Source: Cephalotus follicularis (taxonomy: Eukaryota > Streptophyta > Magnoliopsida > Oxalidales > Cephalotaceae). Taken from it: a stretch of 64,000 bases of DNA. Position 1 is the stretch's first letter, and every line of letters begins with the position of its first letter. The notes under the pieces are model-generated. The model worked only from the letters and a program-made list of their open reading frames with translations. It searched no databases and had not been told where the DNA came from. Both the position numbers and the translations under genes were made by a program. Shown piece after piece: positions 12,981-24,887 of this stretch. Location of the stretch: NCBI GenBank assembly GCA_001972305.1, contig BDDD01001635.1:62001-126000 (forward strand), in the 5' to 3' direction.

Positions 12981-13967
12981 CTTTGGCATGTCGCCACCTC
13001 AGGTTCAGGGCTACCTAGGCATTGGCAGAGGAGCTCGGCACAGGCCGTCATGGTGTACCGGGGTCGCGTATGGCATGTTTTTGACACATGCTTGGTGCAT
13101 GCTGGCGGTGAAGGAGTTCGGGCAACCGCCGGAGAGGAGCTTGGCGTGTTGCCGTGCCCGGACGCATGACCAAGAGGGCTCCACTCCACCACGGCATCTA
13201 CGCCCAAGGCGTCATTGTGCGAAGTGTACTGTTGTGAAACAAGAACGTATAAAACAGAGAAGGTAATCACGTGCTACGTGGGGCGCATGAGCCAGGGAAC
13301 GAGTGCAAGAGTACCACGCTTTACCGTGCTCAGATATGTACAAACTATAATCCTCATCAACTAAACAATAGAACTATCAAACAAAAAGCACAGAAAAAAT
13401 ACACACATTACCACAAGCAGCAAAACAACACACAACAATCATACACATAAGCTGGTAGGCACTCGGACATGGAGCAACCTACCTGGAGAGTGGTTGAAAA
13501 CGGAGATCGCTTCCTCCTCCTAATTTCTGGATTTCTTCCAAACTAGGTCTGCTACACCTTTAGCTTTGCTAATTTCTCCTCCCTTGCACAAACCTTGCTC
13601 CCAATTTTATTCTACCTCTCACTCTCTCAATTTCTCAGGATTAACTGTGCAAGAGAACATGGGTAAAAGCATGTTTGAAGGGTCCCTTTCTCCTTTTATA
13701 ATAGCCATTGGAAGAGTCTAGAATTTCCCAGACTAAACCAACGGGTGAAGGGCCATTCAAGGCTTGGGCTAGCCTCCCCTCCGGGGTCGAATTTACACTT
13801 TCTACATTAAGGCCCAAAAATCCATTTACCACATTAAATTCAGCCCAATGAGAGTAACACAATCTCTTTAGCCCAAAGTCACAAATAAATACTTCATAAA
13901 TTTTGGGTCCAGCCCAATAATTTACAAAGCCCAATAATAATTTTTAATAATATTTAGGGCTCTTACA

Positions 13968-14567
13968 ACTGTGGTGGTGTTTATTTGATTTTAAGGTATT
14001 ATTTTATTATTCCAGAATAAGAGAAAATGAAGCTAAAAATCCTACTTTTCGAGTTAAAGTGGTTTGAAGTCAACGATTGGTTAAAGAATGCACCCACTTA
14101 AGTGAGAGAAGTCAAAATTTAAGGCTTAGAAGATACTGAATATTTGGCTCATTTTGGTTATAAAATTATTTGGAGCACGTTTACTTCTTGGGCCGGTTTA
14201 TTCTGAAACTCCGATGAAGAGATATTACAAGAAAACAAATGTTGAAGTAGGTGGAGCCCATTATTATGTCATCATGACATCATATTTAGTAAATTCAATT
14301 CCAAAATGCCGCAAGCTTCAATGTAAAATGCCAGAGTTCATGCAGCCATACATCCATGCATCATTCTACATCAGCAGCCCATGCCAACATCTGCATCAGT
14401 CTTCCATAAGCCCAGCGTCACAAGCCCCACATGCATACACATAATAGCCCATGAAGCCATGCAACACATCAGCCCAAGCTTCCACACGACATCAAAGCAA
14501 TTCATGCAGCATCAATTAAAACGCCTCAAGTCAGCAATTCCACGATTCCTTCACAGCCCATGTCCAT
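13968..14567 (+). repeat. 3' LTR of the Athila-like element, second piece
   Basis: Resumes with the ACTGT duplication and GGTGGTGTTTATTTG, matching 7258 onward. It is cut at 14567, after TCCAT, by element A. The rest of this LTR is not seen further right. Confidence 0.85.
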
Positions 14568-14722
14568 TGTAACGCCCGTGATTTCCGCACGTTGTAATAT
14601 TTGAATTCCAAATGTAATCTTGTTATTAAATTAATAAGAAAAATGAACTTCCCGACTAATATTTTGATTCGCAAATCAAATCAAAACACTTAGAAGTATG
14701 ATTGTTGAAATATTGGTGGGGA

Positions 14723-14870
14723 CAGTCAACTGGGGTAATGGACCAACCACTGGTGGATGGTTTAATGGAACAGTCAACTGGTGGGACGAACCAACCGACT
14801 AGAGGGCTGTCGAGCCACCTGGCAACCACAGCCAGGAGAACAGCCGACTGTCGGGGAAGAACAACTGGCT
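14723..14870. repeat. palindrome cluster 1, 5' LTR of A
   Basis: Contains CAGTCAACTG twice, a decayed ACCAACCGACTAG and CAGCCGACTG, plus degenerate copies such as CAACTGGCTGG. It starts about 155 bases into the LTR. Confidence 0.75.
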
Positions 14871-15707
14871 GGTTTATGCTCTGTTTTATTTGCATGTGAC
14901 GAAATCACATGCAATGACTGACAAGGAGAAGTGGGGTGACACCTGGGCATCATGCGGCTCATGCAGGAGACAGAAACAACACCTGCATGCTGTCCAGACC
15001 GAATCTGAGGCAGTTTTTGACAGATGGTGCTTAGGAGTTGCCAAAGAGTGAAGGAAATGGCACATGGGCATGCTTTTTCGGGTTGATGAAGGAGGGAGAG
15101 ATTTCAGCTGTTTAAAGCTTCTCTTTTCTCCTCATATACGGAGCCACTAAGCAAGAAAGAACCTGTGATCTTCGAGGGGAAGAAAACACTACTGTGAAGA
15201 GAAAACAAGAGAGACTTTGAGGGAGAAATGGGAGACTTTACCTCCTCTGTGAAACCAAAGGAACTGGGGCTTGGAGCTTGAACCTGGACTTGCAAACCGG
15301 ACCTAGGAAGCTTGGAGGAGCTGTGGTTCGTACTAAAAGAGGTGGACTTACAGATTCCTAACTTGGAATCAAAAGGTAGGGGAAGTTATGTTTGTGTTTT
15401 GAGCTCAAAGTCACTGGATGTCCTATGATTGAATGCTTGGTCTTGTGAACTGTTAGTTTCAGTTGTTGTACCATGATTACTACTGATTTTCCATCTAGCA
15501 TGTTTAATGTTGAGAATCTTTGAGTTCATATACATGCATGTTGAGTTTTATTTTGGTATCGAACTGCTGGATAAAATGCATGTTTACTGTTGTGTTCTAT
15601 GAAACTTTTGAAGACTGATTGATGATATTATGTCTTGATAATATATATGGATGCTTGAAATGATCCGTTTAAGTGATATATATTGGATTGCATGTAACTG
15701 GTTTCCC

Positions 15708-15870
15708 AGAACAGTCGTTTGCCGAAGGAAGACAGCCGACTGCTCAACCGAAACAATCGACTGTTAAAGGATAACAACCGACTGCCAGATGAACAAGTTG
15801 AGTGGTAGAAGGAACTAGCTGACTACTCATGTACTGAATTCTCAAAACAGCTGACTGTTGAAGAATCCGA
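15708..15870. repeat. palindrome cluster 2, 5' LTR of A
   Basis: Contains CAGCCGACTG, CAATCGACTG, CAACCGACTG, CAGCTGACTG and further decayed copies at roughly 20-30 base spacing. It starts about 1140 bases into the LTR. Confidence 0.8.
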
Positions 15871-16756
15871 CCGACTGCCAAGCTGTTGTTTAGTTCTCTC
15901 TTGCTTAAACAATGCGTGATGTTCTCGACTCCGTTTAGGATGCATTAGATCATTTGTATGCATTGCATATGTACCATTTACTGCCTGTTTATTGACTGAT
16001 TGCAACTGTTTATGATTTCTAGATTACAATGTTAGTTTAGAAATGCATATGTGAAACTGAAAATGACTATTTTGAATGCAAAATAGATATTTGATATAAC
16101 ACATTTTTGAGCAACTGGGAAAGTGATTTCCACCGACTGAACTGTTTAAAAGTAATTTCCACTACTTAAAATACATATTTCAAATGTTTATGACTCTTGA
16201 AAACATTTTGAAATGAACTGCCTATTGCTGATCTAACGATCATTACTGTACTGTTTACTGTGACTATTTACTGTTTGCTCTGTGAATTTTATGTGGTTGT
16301 GCTTGAGCCACTAGTTTCATGGCAGAGACTGCCAGCGACGGCTAGTGGTAGGGTTGACCTAGGAGCCAGGAGTTGGCTGGGTAACTCACTGTACAGTACC
16401 GTTGTCTTGCTTGGTTGCCTGGAGTAAGGACCAAAGTGGGGGTGTAACGCGGGGCCAGGAGTTGGCAGCGTTACACATACTGCCTACCTATTGTGGTCCC
16501 TTTGTGGACTTACTATACTATTTACTGGTCCTGTTCGGACACTACTATGCCTGTTTGATGTAGTCCTGGCCGGGCTACCACTGTACTGTTGTTGCATACA
16601 TATATTTTCATGTGTATGTCCCTACTGTTAATTTACCGTACTGTTAAATTATATATATATTCATATATATATGTAAACTGGTATTTCTACTGTACTGCAT
16701 CATCTGTGCATACATCACATGACATGCATGTAATTTTGGTCCCAAACTGCTTTTAT

Positions 16757-16793
16757 GACTTGGCCGAGTGAGGACAAAGGCCAACCCCCTACT
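16757..16793 (+). other. conserved LTR block, copy in A 5' LTR
   Basis: GACTTGGCCGAGTGAGGAC followed by AAAGGCCAACCCCCTACT. The same block recurs nearly unchanged at 24425, 25183 and, reversed, 60649. The function is unknown. Confidence 0.8.
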
Positions 16794-17170
16794 TTATAGA
16801 TTGATGCGGTGGATCAGCTAGTGAACCAGCATGGATGAAGTACAAGTTTTAATAATGTTTTACTCAGGGTTATGTCCCTTTGAGTGTTGCTTATCGTATT
16901 ATCCAGTTTACTAGACTTTCTGATGTTGTTGAATAATGTATTATGGATCACACTCTGTTTTGTGGGCTTTTAACAATGACAGATTTATATCGTGTAACGT
17001 GCAGTATGGGATGCATGTTACGTGTTTTCAGCTTATGAGTTTTAATGCTTCCACAATTGATATCTTATTTGAAAAGTTTAAATTTTATGGTATTTGCATG
17101 AGCTGAATCTTAATGTTAATTTCCTTTACCACTTTATATGTGTTTACCTGAAACCGGGGCGTGACAACAG

Positions 17171-17182
17171 TGGTATCGGAGC
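17171..17182 (+). promoter_or_regulatory. primer binding site of element A
   Basis: TGGTATCGGAGC, one base off the usual TGGTATCAGAGC complement of plant initiator-Met tRNA. It lies four bases after the LTR end. Confidence 0.85.
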
Positions 17183-17267
17183 ATATTCCATATATGCTTA
17201 GCTAGGATATTTTCCTTGGCAATTAATGAAATGTTTCCTAATGATGGTTGATATCATTTCCTTATAG

Positions 17268-17985
17268 GAGACAGAATGGACGGAAGGGGAAGGCATGTAA
17301 GGTCTCAAGTCGTTGCGGATAACGTTCCTCAAGAAGTGAATGAAGGAAGAGATCCGAAGGACCGCATAAATGAATATTTCCAATAGCAGATGGCTGCTAG
17401 CACGATTCATCTACAAGAGATGAAGTGGTCATACACGGATCGCATCACTGAATATTTCCAGCAGCAACTAGCTGCTAATGCGGCTCACTTCGAGGAAATG
17501 CGGCAGTTGTGTGTTCAAACTTAGCAAGTTAAACGGACTAGACCAGCTCTGTCAGAGTGGCAAGATGGTGGCTTTTGAACCAAGTCATCGAAGAACAGTT
17601 CTAAGCGAACGACCACTAAGGGAACTCCAAGTGAAGAAGATGATATAAGGTCGAGGGTTTATTTCTATTGCGGTCGTGCATGCCATCAGGTGAAAGACTG
17701 TTCGTTAAAGAATAAGTTATGCATGAAGTAAGGGGCAACTGGCCATATAATGAAGAACTGTGCAAGGGATTCATCTTAACAAACTGCTAACGGTGAAACC
17801 CTTCGTCAGGGGAGAAATGCGAGAGCTGGAGGTTGCACACATTGTGGTCGCGTGGATCACTTGCTGAGGAATTGTTGGAAGTGGAATGGATGATGCCTAA
17901 GGTGTGGAGCCACTGATCATTTGCCTAGGGATTGTCTGGAGAGACAAGGAGCAGTACCTACGGGACCTATAGGTAGTAATGAGGT
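17268..17985 (+). pseudogene. element A gag remnant
   Basis: Degraded gag. It starts at an ATG near 17276 that follows a TTTCCTTATAG|G sequence resembling a splice acceptor. The N-terminal part holds two similar segments around EYFQ (near 17370 and 17450), each followed by a HxxEM-type stretch, as if a short helical unit had been duplicated. Zinc-knuckle (CCHC) wording appears three times between about 17650 and 17940, for example YCGRACHQVKDC. Gag normally packages the RNA into virus-like particles. The usual middle part of gag is not visible. It is a fossil with several breaks. Confidence 0.7.
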
Positions 17986-17999
17986 TGCAGTTGGACCTT

Positions 18000-18325
18000 C
18001 GCAGCGGGGAGGCAAGGGCAAGGGCATCATGAGAGGTAAATTTCACTCTTACTTGCATCATACTTGATCATAATGTTGTTAATCGGTTGACCTTATTATA
18101 GCCGTGGTTAAGTGATTGTTAAGTCGGACGTTAGGGACTAACTAATGAGTAAGAGAATAATGGTTCTCAATACTATATTAATAAACGGTTATGCACATGT
18201 ATAGGCTAGTATGGGACCACACGCATACTCAGCGGACTTCTAGAACCCGGATAACATAATCAAAGAATATGAATCGTATCGCTTGGATATTGATTCGTAT
18301 TTAATAACTTTGTGTAATGAGTCAA
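18000..18325 (+). other. element A spacer without recognisable domain
   Basis: Between the zinc knuckles and the first reverse transcriptase motif I see no protease and no credible frame. Confidence 0.5.
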
Positions 18326-18329
18326 GGGA

Positions 18330-19230
18330 AGGAGACATGAGAAGACTGCCTTCCGGACACGGTATGGTCATTACGAGTTCTTGGTGATGCCGTTTGGTGT
18401 TACCAATGCACTGGCAGCTTTCATGAATGACGTATTCCGGCCATAATTGGATCAGTTTGTCGTAGTGTTTATTGACGACATACTGGTATACTCGAGGAGT
18501 GAGGAGGAACACACTCATCATCTGAGGCTGGTATTGCAGGTTCTCAAAGAACTCGGTTGTACGCCAAGTTTGGCAAGTATGAATTCTGGCTTGATCATGT
18601 GATCTTTCTCGATCACATCGTATCTGGGGAAGGCTTGACGGTGGATCCATCAAAGACTGAAGTTGTGAGAGACTGGCCGCAACCAAGAAACGTAACTGAA
18701 GTATGCAGTTTTTCTTGGCTTGGCGGGGTATTACAAGAGGTTTATGTAGAACTTTTTGAGGATAGATGTGCCCTTAACTAGACTGACCCAGAAGAAGACC
18801 GTATTTAGCTAGGACGAAGATTGTGAAGCTGGTTTCCGTGAACTGAAGGATCTGTTAGTTTCCACTCCTATCTTGGCATTACCTGATGGTAATGAGGGCT
18901 TTGCAGTCTACAGTGATGTATTGGGTAAGGGCTTGGGCTGCGTGCTGATGCAGCGAGGAAGAGTGAACCCTTATGCTTCAAGGAAGCTAAGGCCGTATGA
19001 AGAAAACTACCCGACACATGACCTTGAACTTGCAACTATTATCTTCGCCCTTCAGAAGTGGGTACCTGTTCTGTCAGGATACACTGAACATGAGGCAACG
19101 AAGATGGGTAGAATTCTTTAATGATTATGATTGTAGTGTTCAGTACCATTTGGGGAAAGCGAATGTGGTCGCTGAAGCCTTGAGCAGCAAGGCTATGATT
19201 GCCAGTGCGATGGTGTCGCAATAGAAGATG
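18330..19230 (+). pseudogene. element A reverse transcriptase and RNase H remnant
   Basis: Gypsy-type reverse transcriptase core with [14 protein letters not shown] and the catalytic [17 protein letters not shown] (about 18350-18520), then the thumb with [21 protein letters not shown] (about 18557-18780). RNase H follows with [40 protein letters not shown] and the [14 protein letters not shown] end motif (about 18870-19190). These enzymes copied the element RNA into DNA and removed the RNA strand. The region is broken in several places. The reverse-strand frame over 18240-18686 is its shadow. Confidence 0.85.
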
Positions 19231-19289
19231 TTAGAAGACTTCGAAGAATGGCCTCCGTTTAATCAGCCACCTGGAGTCTTTATGGCTAG

Positions 19290-20735
19290 CATGAGGGTAT
19301 AGCCAGCTTTGCTTGACGAAATAAAGAACGCTCAATTACACCATCCTGAATTGCAACAGATTCGAGAGAATCCGGACTCGGAGCCTGATTTTTTGATACA
19401 TGCCGATGGTGACTTAAGATTTCAGGGACGGGTGTGTCTTTCGAATGAACATGGGTTGAAGAGTGAGTTGCTTTACGGGGCTCATAGATCTCAGTACAGC
19501 ATTCACCCTGGTAGCACAAAAATGTACCAGGACATGAAGAGGGATTACTGGTGGCCTGACATGAAACGAGAGATTTCCAAGTATGTGGCAAGGTGTTTGA
19601 CTTGCCAGACAGTTAAGGCCGAACACTAGAGACCGACAGGGTTGTTACAGCCTTTACCAATCCCAGACTGGAAGTGGGAGCATGTTACGATGGATTTTGT
19701 TTCGGGTTTTCCTCTGACTCGAAACTATCACAATGCCGTGTGGGTTATCGTGGATAGACTCACCAAATCAGGGCACTTTCTGCCTACACACGTTACTGAT
19801 TCTGCGAGCAAGCTAGCTCGTTTGTATGTGAAGGAGATAGTGAGGCTACACGATGTTTTAGTCAGCATCGTATGTGATAGAGATGCCATCTTCACTTCCA
19901 ACTTTTGGAAGAGATTTCAGACCGGTTTCTAGATGAAGCTGAACCTGAGTGCTGCCTTTCACCCTCAGACCGATGGGCAGTCTGACCGTACCATCTAGAC
20001 CTTGGAGGATATGCTATAGGCTTGCGTTATTGACTTTGCTGGTACATGGGAGGATCACATTCCTTCGATAGAGTTCTCATATAATAACAGCTATCATTCC
20101 AGTATCGGCATGGCACCGTTTGAAGCACTGTATGGGAGGAAGTGCAGATCTCCTGTTTGTTGGGATGAGGTCAGGGAGCGACCTTTACTCGGGACTGAGT
20201 TAGTGGAGGAAACACCAAAAAAGATCAGGATGATTAAAGAGAAGCTGCTTGCTGCTCACAGCCGGCAGAAGAGCTATGTGGACAGTGTCAAGAGGAGGCC
20301 TTTGACCTTCAGTGTTGGTGATCATGTGTTCTTAAAGGTTTCACCATGGAAGGGCGTGCAAAGGTTTGGGAAAAAGGGTAAATTAGCTCCACACTATATT
20401 GGTCCTTTTGAGATTTTGGAGAGAGTTGGGGAGGTAGCCTACCAGCTTGCCTTACCTCCTGCACTGTCAAACATGCACGACGTCTTTCATGTATCTATGC
20501 TGAGGAGATATATCCCGGACCCGTCACATGTCCTGGATTATGATACTGTTCCTGTACGAGATGACTTATCTTGTGAAGAGTTGCCTGTGCATATTCTAGA
20601 TTGGAAGACGCAGATTTTGAGGAACCGAACCATCTCCATGGTCAAGGTTCAATGGCAGTTCCACTGATCGGATGAAGCCACTTGGGAATGTGAGGAGGGT
20701 ATCCGACAGCGTTACCCGCACTTGTTCTAGTTTTG
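19290..20735 (+). pseudogene. element A integrase and chromodomain-like tail
   Basis: Integrase zinc-binding part with HPGSTKMYQDMKRDYWW and CLTCQTVKAEH (about 19500-19630), then the catalytic core with WKWEHVTMDFVSGFP, VIVDRLTKSGHFLP and the D,D,E-type layout (about 19650-20110). The GPFEILERVGEVAYQLALPP region and MHDVFHVSMLRRY precede a chromodomain-like end with ILDWKTQILRNRTI (about 20390-20735). Such tails target chromoviruses to particular chromatin. The wording fits the Tekay/Del group. It is a fossil, broken in a few places. Confidence 0.85.
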
Positions 20736-20763
20736 TTTTTATTTTTGAGGACAAAATTCCTTG

Positions 20764-20776
20764 AATGAGGGGTGGA
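20764..20776 (+). promoter_or_regulatory. polypurine tract of element A
   Basis: AATGAGGGGTGGA immediately before the 3' LTR start TGTAACGCGCGG. It is the plus-strand primer in this group. Confidence 0.8.
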
Positions 20777-20930
20777 TGTAACGCGCGGGATTTTCTCACG
20801 TTGTAATATGTGAATTCTAAATGTAATCTTGTTATTAAATTAATGAGAAAGATGAACTTCCCGACTAATATTTTGATTTGCAAATCAAATCAAAAGACTT
20901 AGAAGTATGGTTGTTGAAATATTGGCGGGG

Positions 20931-21083
20931 ATAGTCAACTGGGTAATGGACCAGCCGACTAGTGGACCGTTTAATGGAACAGTCGACTGGTGGGATGAAC
21001 CAGCCGACTGGAGGGCTGTTGAGCCACCTAGCAACCACAGCCAAGAGAACACCCGACTGTCGGGGAAGAGCAGCCGGCTGGTT
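20931..21083. repeat. palindrome cluster 1, 3' LTR of A
   Basis: Contains AGTCAACTGG, CAGCCGACTAG, CAGTCGACTGG, CAGCCGACTGG and CACCCGACTG. Several positions keep CG where the 5' LTR copy has CA, and the reverse. Confidence 0.8.
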
Positions 21084-21830
21084 TATGCTCTGTTTTATTG
21101 GCATGTGACAAAATCACATTCAATGACTGACAAGGAGAAGTGGGGAGACACCTGGGTGTCATGCGGCTCATATAGGGGACAGAGACAACACCTGCATGCT
21201 ATCCGTACCGAATCTGAGGCAATTTTTGACAGATGGTGCTTAGGAGTTGCCAAAGAGTGAAGGAAATTGCACATGGGCATGCTTTTTCGGGTTGATGAAT
21301 GAGGGACACTGCTGTGAAGAGAAAACAAGAGAGACTTTGAGGGAGAAAAGGGAGACTTTACCTCCTCTGTGAAACCAAAGGAACTGGGGCTTGGAGCTCG
21401 AACCTGGACTTGCGAACCGGACCTGGGAAGCTTGAAGGAGCTGTGGTTCGTACTAAAAGAGGTGGAGTTACAGATTCCTAACTTGGAATCAAAAAGTAAG
21501 GGAAGTTATGTTTGTATTTTGAGATCAAAGTTACTGGATGTCCTATGATTGAATGCATGGTCTTGTGAACTGTGAGTTTCAGTTGTTCTACCATGATTAC
21601 TGTTGATTTTCCATCTACCATGTTCACTGTTGAGAATCTTTGAGTTCATGTACATGCATGTTGAGTTTTATCTTGGTATCGAACTGCTGGATAAAATGCA
21701 TGTTTACTGTTGTGTTCTATGAAACTTTTGAAGACTGATCGATGATATTCTGTCTTGAGAATATATATGGATGCTTGAAATGATCCGTTTAAGTGATATA
21801 TATTGGATTGCATGTAACTGGTTTCCCAGA

Positions 21831-21984
21831 AGAGTCAACTATCGAAGGAAGACAGTCGACTGCTTAACCGAGACAGCCGATTGCCAGATGAACAAGTCGA
21901 CTGGTAGAAGGAACCAACCGACTACTCATGTACTAAATTTTTAGAACATCCGACTGGTGAAGAATCCAGCCGACTGCCCAGCTG
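21831..21984. repeat. palindrome cluster 2, 3' LTR of A
   Basis: Contains CAGTCGACTGC, CAGCCGATTG, AAGTCGACTGG, CAACCGACTAC, CATCCGACTGG and CAGCCGACTGC at 20-35 base spacing. Confidence 0.8.
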
Positions 21985-22737
21985 CTGTTTAGTTCTCTCT
22001 TGCTTAAAACGATGCGCGATGATCTCGACTCCGTTTAGGATGCATTAGAGCATTTGTATGCATTACACATGTATTGTTTACTGCCTGTTTATTGACTGAT
22101 TGCAACTGTTTATGATTTCTAGATTACAATGTTAATTTAGAAATGCATATGTGAAACTGAAAATGACTATTTTGAATGCAAAATAGATATTTGATATAAC
22201 ACATGGGAAAGTAATTTCCACCCACTGAAGTGTTTAAAAGTATTTTCCACTACTTAAAATACATATTTCAAATGTTTAGGACTCTTGAAAACATTTTGAA
22301 ATGAACTGCCCGTTGCTAATCTAACGATCCTTACTGTACTGTTTACTGTACTGTTTACTGTGACCATTCACTGTTTGCTTTGTGAATTTTATGTCATTGT
22401 GCTTGAGCCACTAGTTGCATGGCGGAGACTGCCAGGCCCGGCTAGTGGCAGGGTTGACCTAGGAGCCAGGAGTTGGCTGGGTAACTCACTGTACTGTACT
22501 GTTGCCTTGCTTGGTTGCCTGGAGTAGGGACCAAAGTGGGGGTGTAATGTGGGGCCAGGAGTTGGCGGTGTAATAACCGTAGCTTCAATTAATGTATATT
22601 GATCCAATTTTAAATAAAATATACATTTTAATTGAGTTATTTGTCCAATTATAATAATTTCTGTGATTGGTAATTGGTTGGGATGAATGGATGTACAATT
22701 GGTGAAGTATCAAACTTAAGAAACCCTAAAATAGCCA

Positions 22738-22822
22738 TCGACAGCCGACTGTCACAGGGGAACAGTCGACTGTCTGAGGCGAGAGTGGACAGTCGACTGC
22801 CTGTTGAGGACAGTCGACTGGA
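22738..22822. repeat. palindrome cluster 1, insertion B
   Basis: CAGCCGACTGTC followed by three intact CAGTCGACTG copies. Cores are spaced about 20, 27 and 21 bases. This is the cleanest array in the window. Confidence 0.9.
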
Positions 22823-23865
22823 TCGGTATAGAACAGGTGTCTGTGCGTGCTTGTGAGACTGAATCCAAGGGGCATTGCATGAGGGGCAGGTGTCATGCGT
22901 GACAATAGCTGCCTAAGCATGCAAAATAGAGTGCTTGCATGTTCTCTGCAACCTGCAAACAGATTGGAAAGAAGAGAAAGGTGAGAAAGAGATAGAAAGA
23001 AGAAAGAAAGAGAAATGCATGTGAGTGAGAGAAGGAATGAAAGTAGCTGAGTTGTGAGAACCTGGCGAATTCAGAGGTTCCTAGACCTTTATATCAGCTG
23101 TTAGAGCTGTGTGTGTGTGTTAGAAAAACACTAAGAGAAAAGGGAGTTGCTGGAGAATTATTAACGAGTTAATGGAGCTTGCATGTTGATGAAATAGAGC
23201 TCAAAGAGGGAATTAAAGCTGTGGTTTTCTTGGTAAGTTCTCAATCCGAACTCACTGTTAATGTGATGATACTGTAACTAGGAGGATGTTAATGTCTTAT
23301 GATTAAGAATTAACAACTTCTAGAATTGAAATTGAAAGTGATAAATGGTTCGAGTATAAATGGAGATTATAACCTCTAATTTGGATTATTGTTGTGGTTA
23401 GTTGTCATGATATAAACTTTCCCTTAAGTATCTATATACACCTTCTGTTCACCCGTTAGAAACAAGGAATCTGGAATTGAAAGATATATTGACCAAGAGT
23501 TCAAGAGGAAGTTGTAAAATGAAAATTTAAGACTTAAGGAATTGATAATAGGCTACTGTTGAAGTAGTAATTGTAGCTGATGATTAGTCAAACCTACTGG
23601 TTAATGACTGAACCACATGAATGCACGATATAGATTAATCTTTATGGAATTGAAGGATTGTTGGTGAAAAGGCTTTGGAAACTCAAAGAGAAAGAGAAAT
23701 CCCAATTGATCTTGGGATAGCATTTGAGGTAGGGGTAATGACATGTTTATGGAAGATATTTTATGCATATCGTGTATGTTTATTTTCTGTGTGATTGCAT
23801 GAGTTGAATTGGTTAGAAATTGAACATTGAGATACATAAACTGCTACTGCCTGCATTTCTGGGCA

Positions 23866-23990
23866 GAAACAGTCGACTGTTCTTCATGACAGCCGGCTGC
23901 TCAATGCATCCAGTCGACTGTCAAGATAAAACAGTCGACTACCCAACCAAAATAGCCGACCGTTCTTGAGAGCAGTCGACTGTCCTGGGT
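23866..23990. repeat. palindrome cluster 2, insertion B
   Basis: CAGTCGACTGTTC, CAGCCGGCTGC, CAGTCGACTGTC, CAGTCGACTAC, TAGCCGACCG and CAGTCGACTGTCC in about 120 bases. Confidence 0.9.
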
Positions 23991-24424
23991 AAAATTGCTG
24001 ATATAGGTCCTATTTGGGCCCAATTGAATTGCTATTGTCTTGCTACTGTTTCTGTATATGCTACTATTAATTAGTATATACTAGTGACCGTTATAAAACT
24101 TATCGTTTACATATTTTAAAAGATTGAACAATTAAGTGCTATATGCACAATACGCGATATCAATTATCCTTTTCAAAATGAAAACTTATTGTTTAAAAGA
24201 ACTATTGGTTTTTCCTCTTATGAGAGGTACCTATTGTTTTGTTTCACAAACTGGAAACCACTACTGTACTGATATCGTTTTCCTCTTAAGGGATGTACGA
24301 TCACTGAATTGCTTATGACTGATATATGTATTCTCATATATGTATAAATTGGGTCTCCACTGCACTGCATCATTTATGCATTCATATCATGACATGCATT
24401 ATGTTAATCCCGATTTACTGTTAT

Positions 24425-24461
24425 GACTTGGCCGAGTGAGGACAAAGGCTAACCCCCTACT
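24425..24461 (+). other. conserved LTR block, copy in B
   Basis: GACTTGGCCGAGTGAGGAC followed by AAAGGCTAACCCCCTACT, one base different from the copy at 16757 although the surrounding LTR is far more diverged. Confidence 0.8.
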
Positions 24462-24887
24462 GTAACAGATTGATGGAGTGGTCTTGACATGGAGCAAGCA
24501 CGGAGATTCAAAGAGAAGAATTGTTATTTTCTCTTATTTTTGGTTGTGGAACATTTATCATGTTATTTGGTTTTGTAACATCGGATATTTGTTATCTTGT
24601 ACCGTTTTGTTCACGCTCCGTTTTATGGGCGGTTGACTTTATGACCTGTACTTGGGTAGCGTACGGTATGGGACGTACGTTACATGTTGACAGCTTATGT
24701 TCTTTTGTGCTTCCGCAACTGTTGTGCTTGGAAAAGTTTTAAATTTCACGGTTTTGCATGAGCTGTATTATATGTTAATTGCCTTTACCGCTTTAATGCT
24801 GCGTTTATTGTAAACGGGGTGTGACAGTTTAATTCTGATATCACCATATATGCTTGTCTAATATGTATCGAATGACGGGGTGTGACA

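Larger units (their letters stand above)
11559..13967 (-). mobile_element. solo LTR in the Athila-like 3' LTR (TSD ACTGT)
   Basis: A 2409-base insertion beginning TGTCGCGCCC and ending GCTCTTACA, flanked on both sides by the 5-base duplication ACTGT (11554-11558 and 13968-13972). No coding domain is inside, so it is a solo LTR left by LTR-LTR recombination. Its first 50 bases resemble the solo LTR at 47735 (TGTCGCGCCCC and CGACACGTG). By analogy with plus-strand copies that end GGGCGCGACA it probably lies on the reverse strand. Frames inside it such as 12866-13270 are chance. Confidence 0.9.
7192..14567 (+). mobile_element. Athila/Tat-like gypsy element, reduced
   Basis: LTR retrotransposon with a 5' LTR, an Athila-type primer site, a short internal region of only about 2.6 kb and a 3' LTR. 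The 3' LTR is split by a solo LTR and later cut by element A. No protease, reverse transcriptase or integrase is visible, so it looks non-autonomous. A 205-base LTR comparison by eye gives about 7% difference. At a commonly used plant rate of 1.3e-8 per site per year that suggests an age of a few million years (rough). Confidence 0.75.
14568..17166 (+). repeat. 5' LTR of element A
   Basis: Begins TGTAACGCCCGTG and ends GGGGCGTGACA. It matches 20777-25593 apart from insertion B. It contains two clusters of CAGCCGACTG-type palindromes (14723-14870 and 15708-15870), a donor-like AAAAG|GTAGGG at 15376 and the conserved block at 16757. No protein reading frame is credible inside it. Confidence 0.85.
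20777..22568 (+). repeat. 3' LTR of element A, first piece
   Basis: Matches the 5' LTR from TGTAACG onward, with palindrome clusters at 20931-21083 and 21831-21984 and a donor-like AAAAA|GTAAGG at 21496. Interrupted by insertion B. It resumes at 24888. Confidence 0.85.
22569..24887 (+). mobile_element. insertion B: LTR of a related gypsy family
   Basis: Starts TGTAATAACCGTAGC and ends ACGGGGTGTGACA, breaking the 3' LTR of A. Flanks GGCGG and GGCGT suggest a 5-base target duplication with one later change. A first LTR-like end GGGGTGTGACAG at about 24819-24830 is followed by about 57 bases that look like a decayed primer-site region and a second GGGGTGTGACA. It is therefore slightly more than a plain solo LTR. 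It carries palindrome clusters at 22738-22822 and 23866-23990, a donor-like TTG|GTAAGT at 23233, a TATA-like TTTATATCAGCTG near 23090 and the conserved block at 24425. Confidence 0.8.

Noticed and set aside
12866-13270. Reverse-strand 134-codon frame and overlapping forward frame
   Set aside because: Both lie in the solo LTR and read through GC-rich tandem repeats; no domain wording.
18240-18686. Reverse-strand 148-codon frame
   Set aside because: Antisense shadow of the element A reverse transcriptase.
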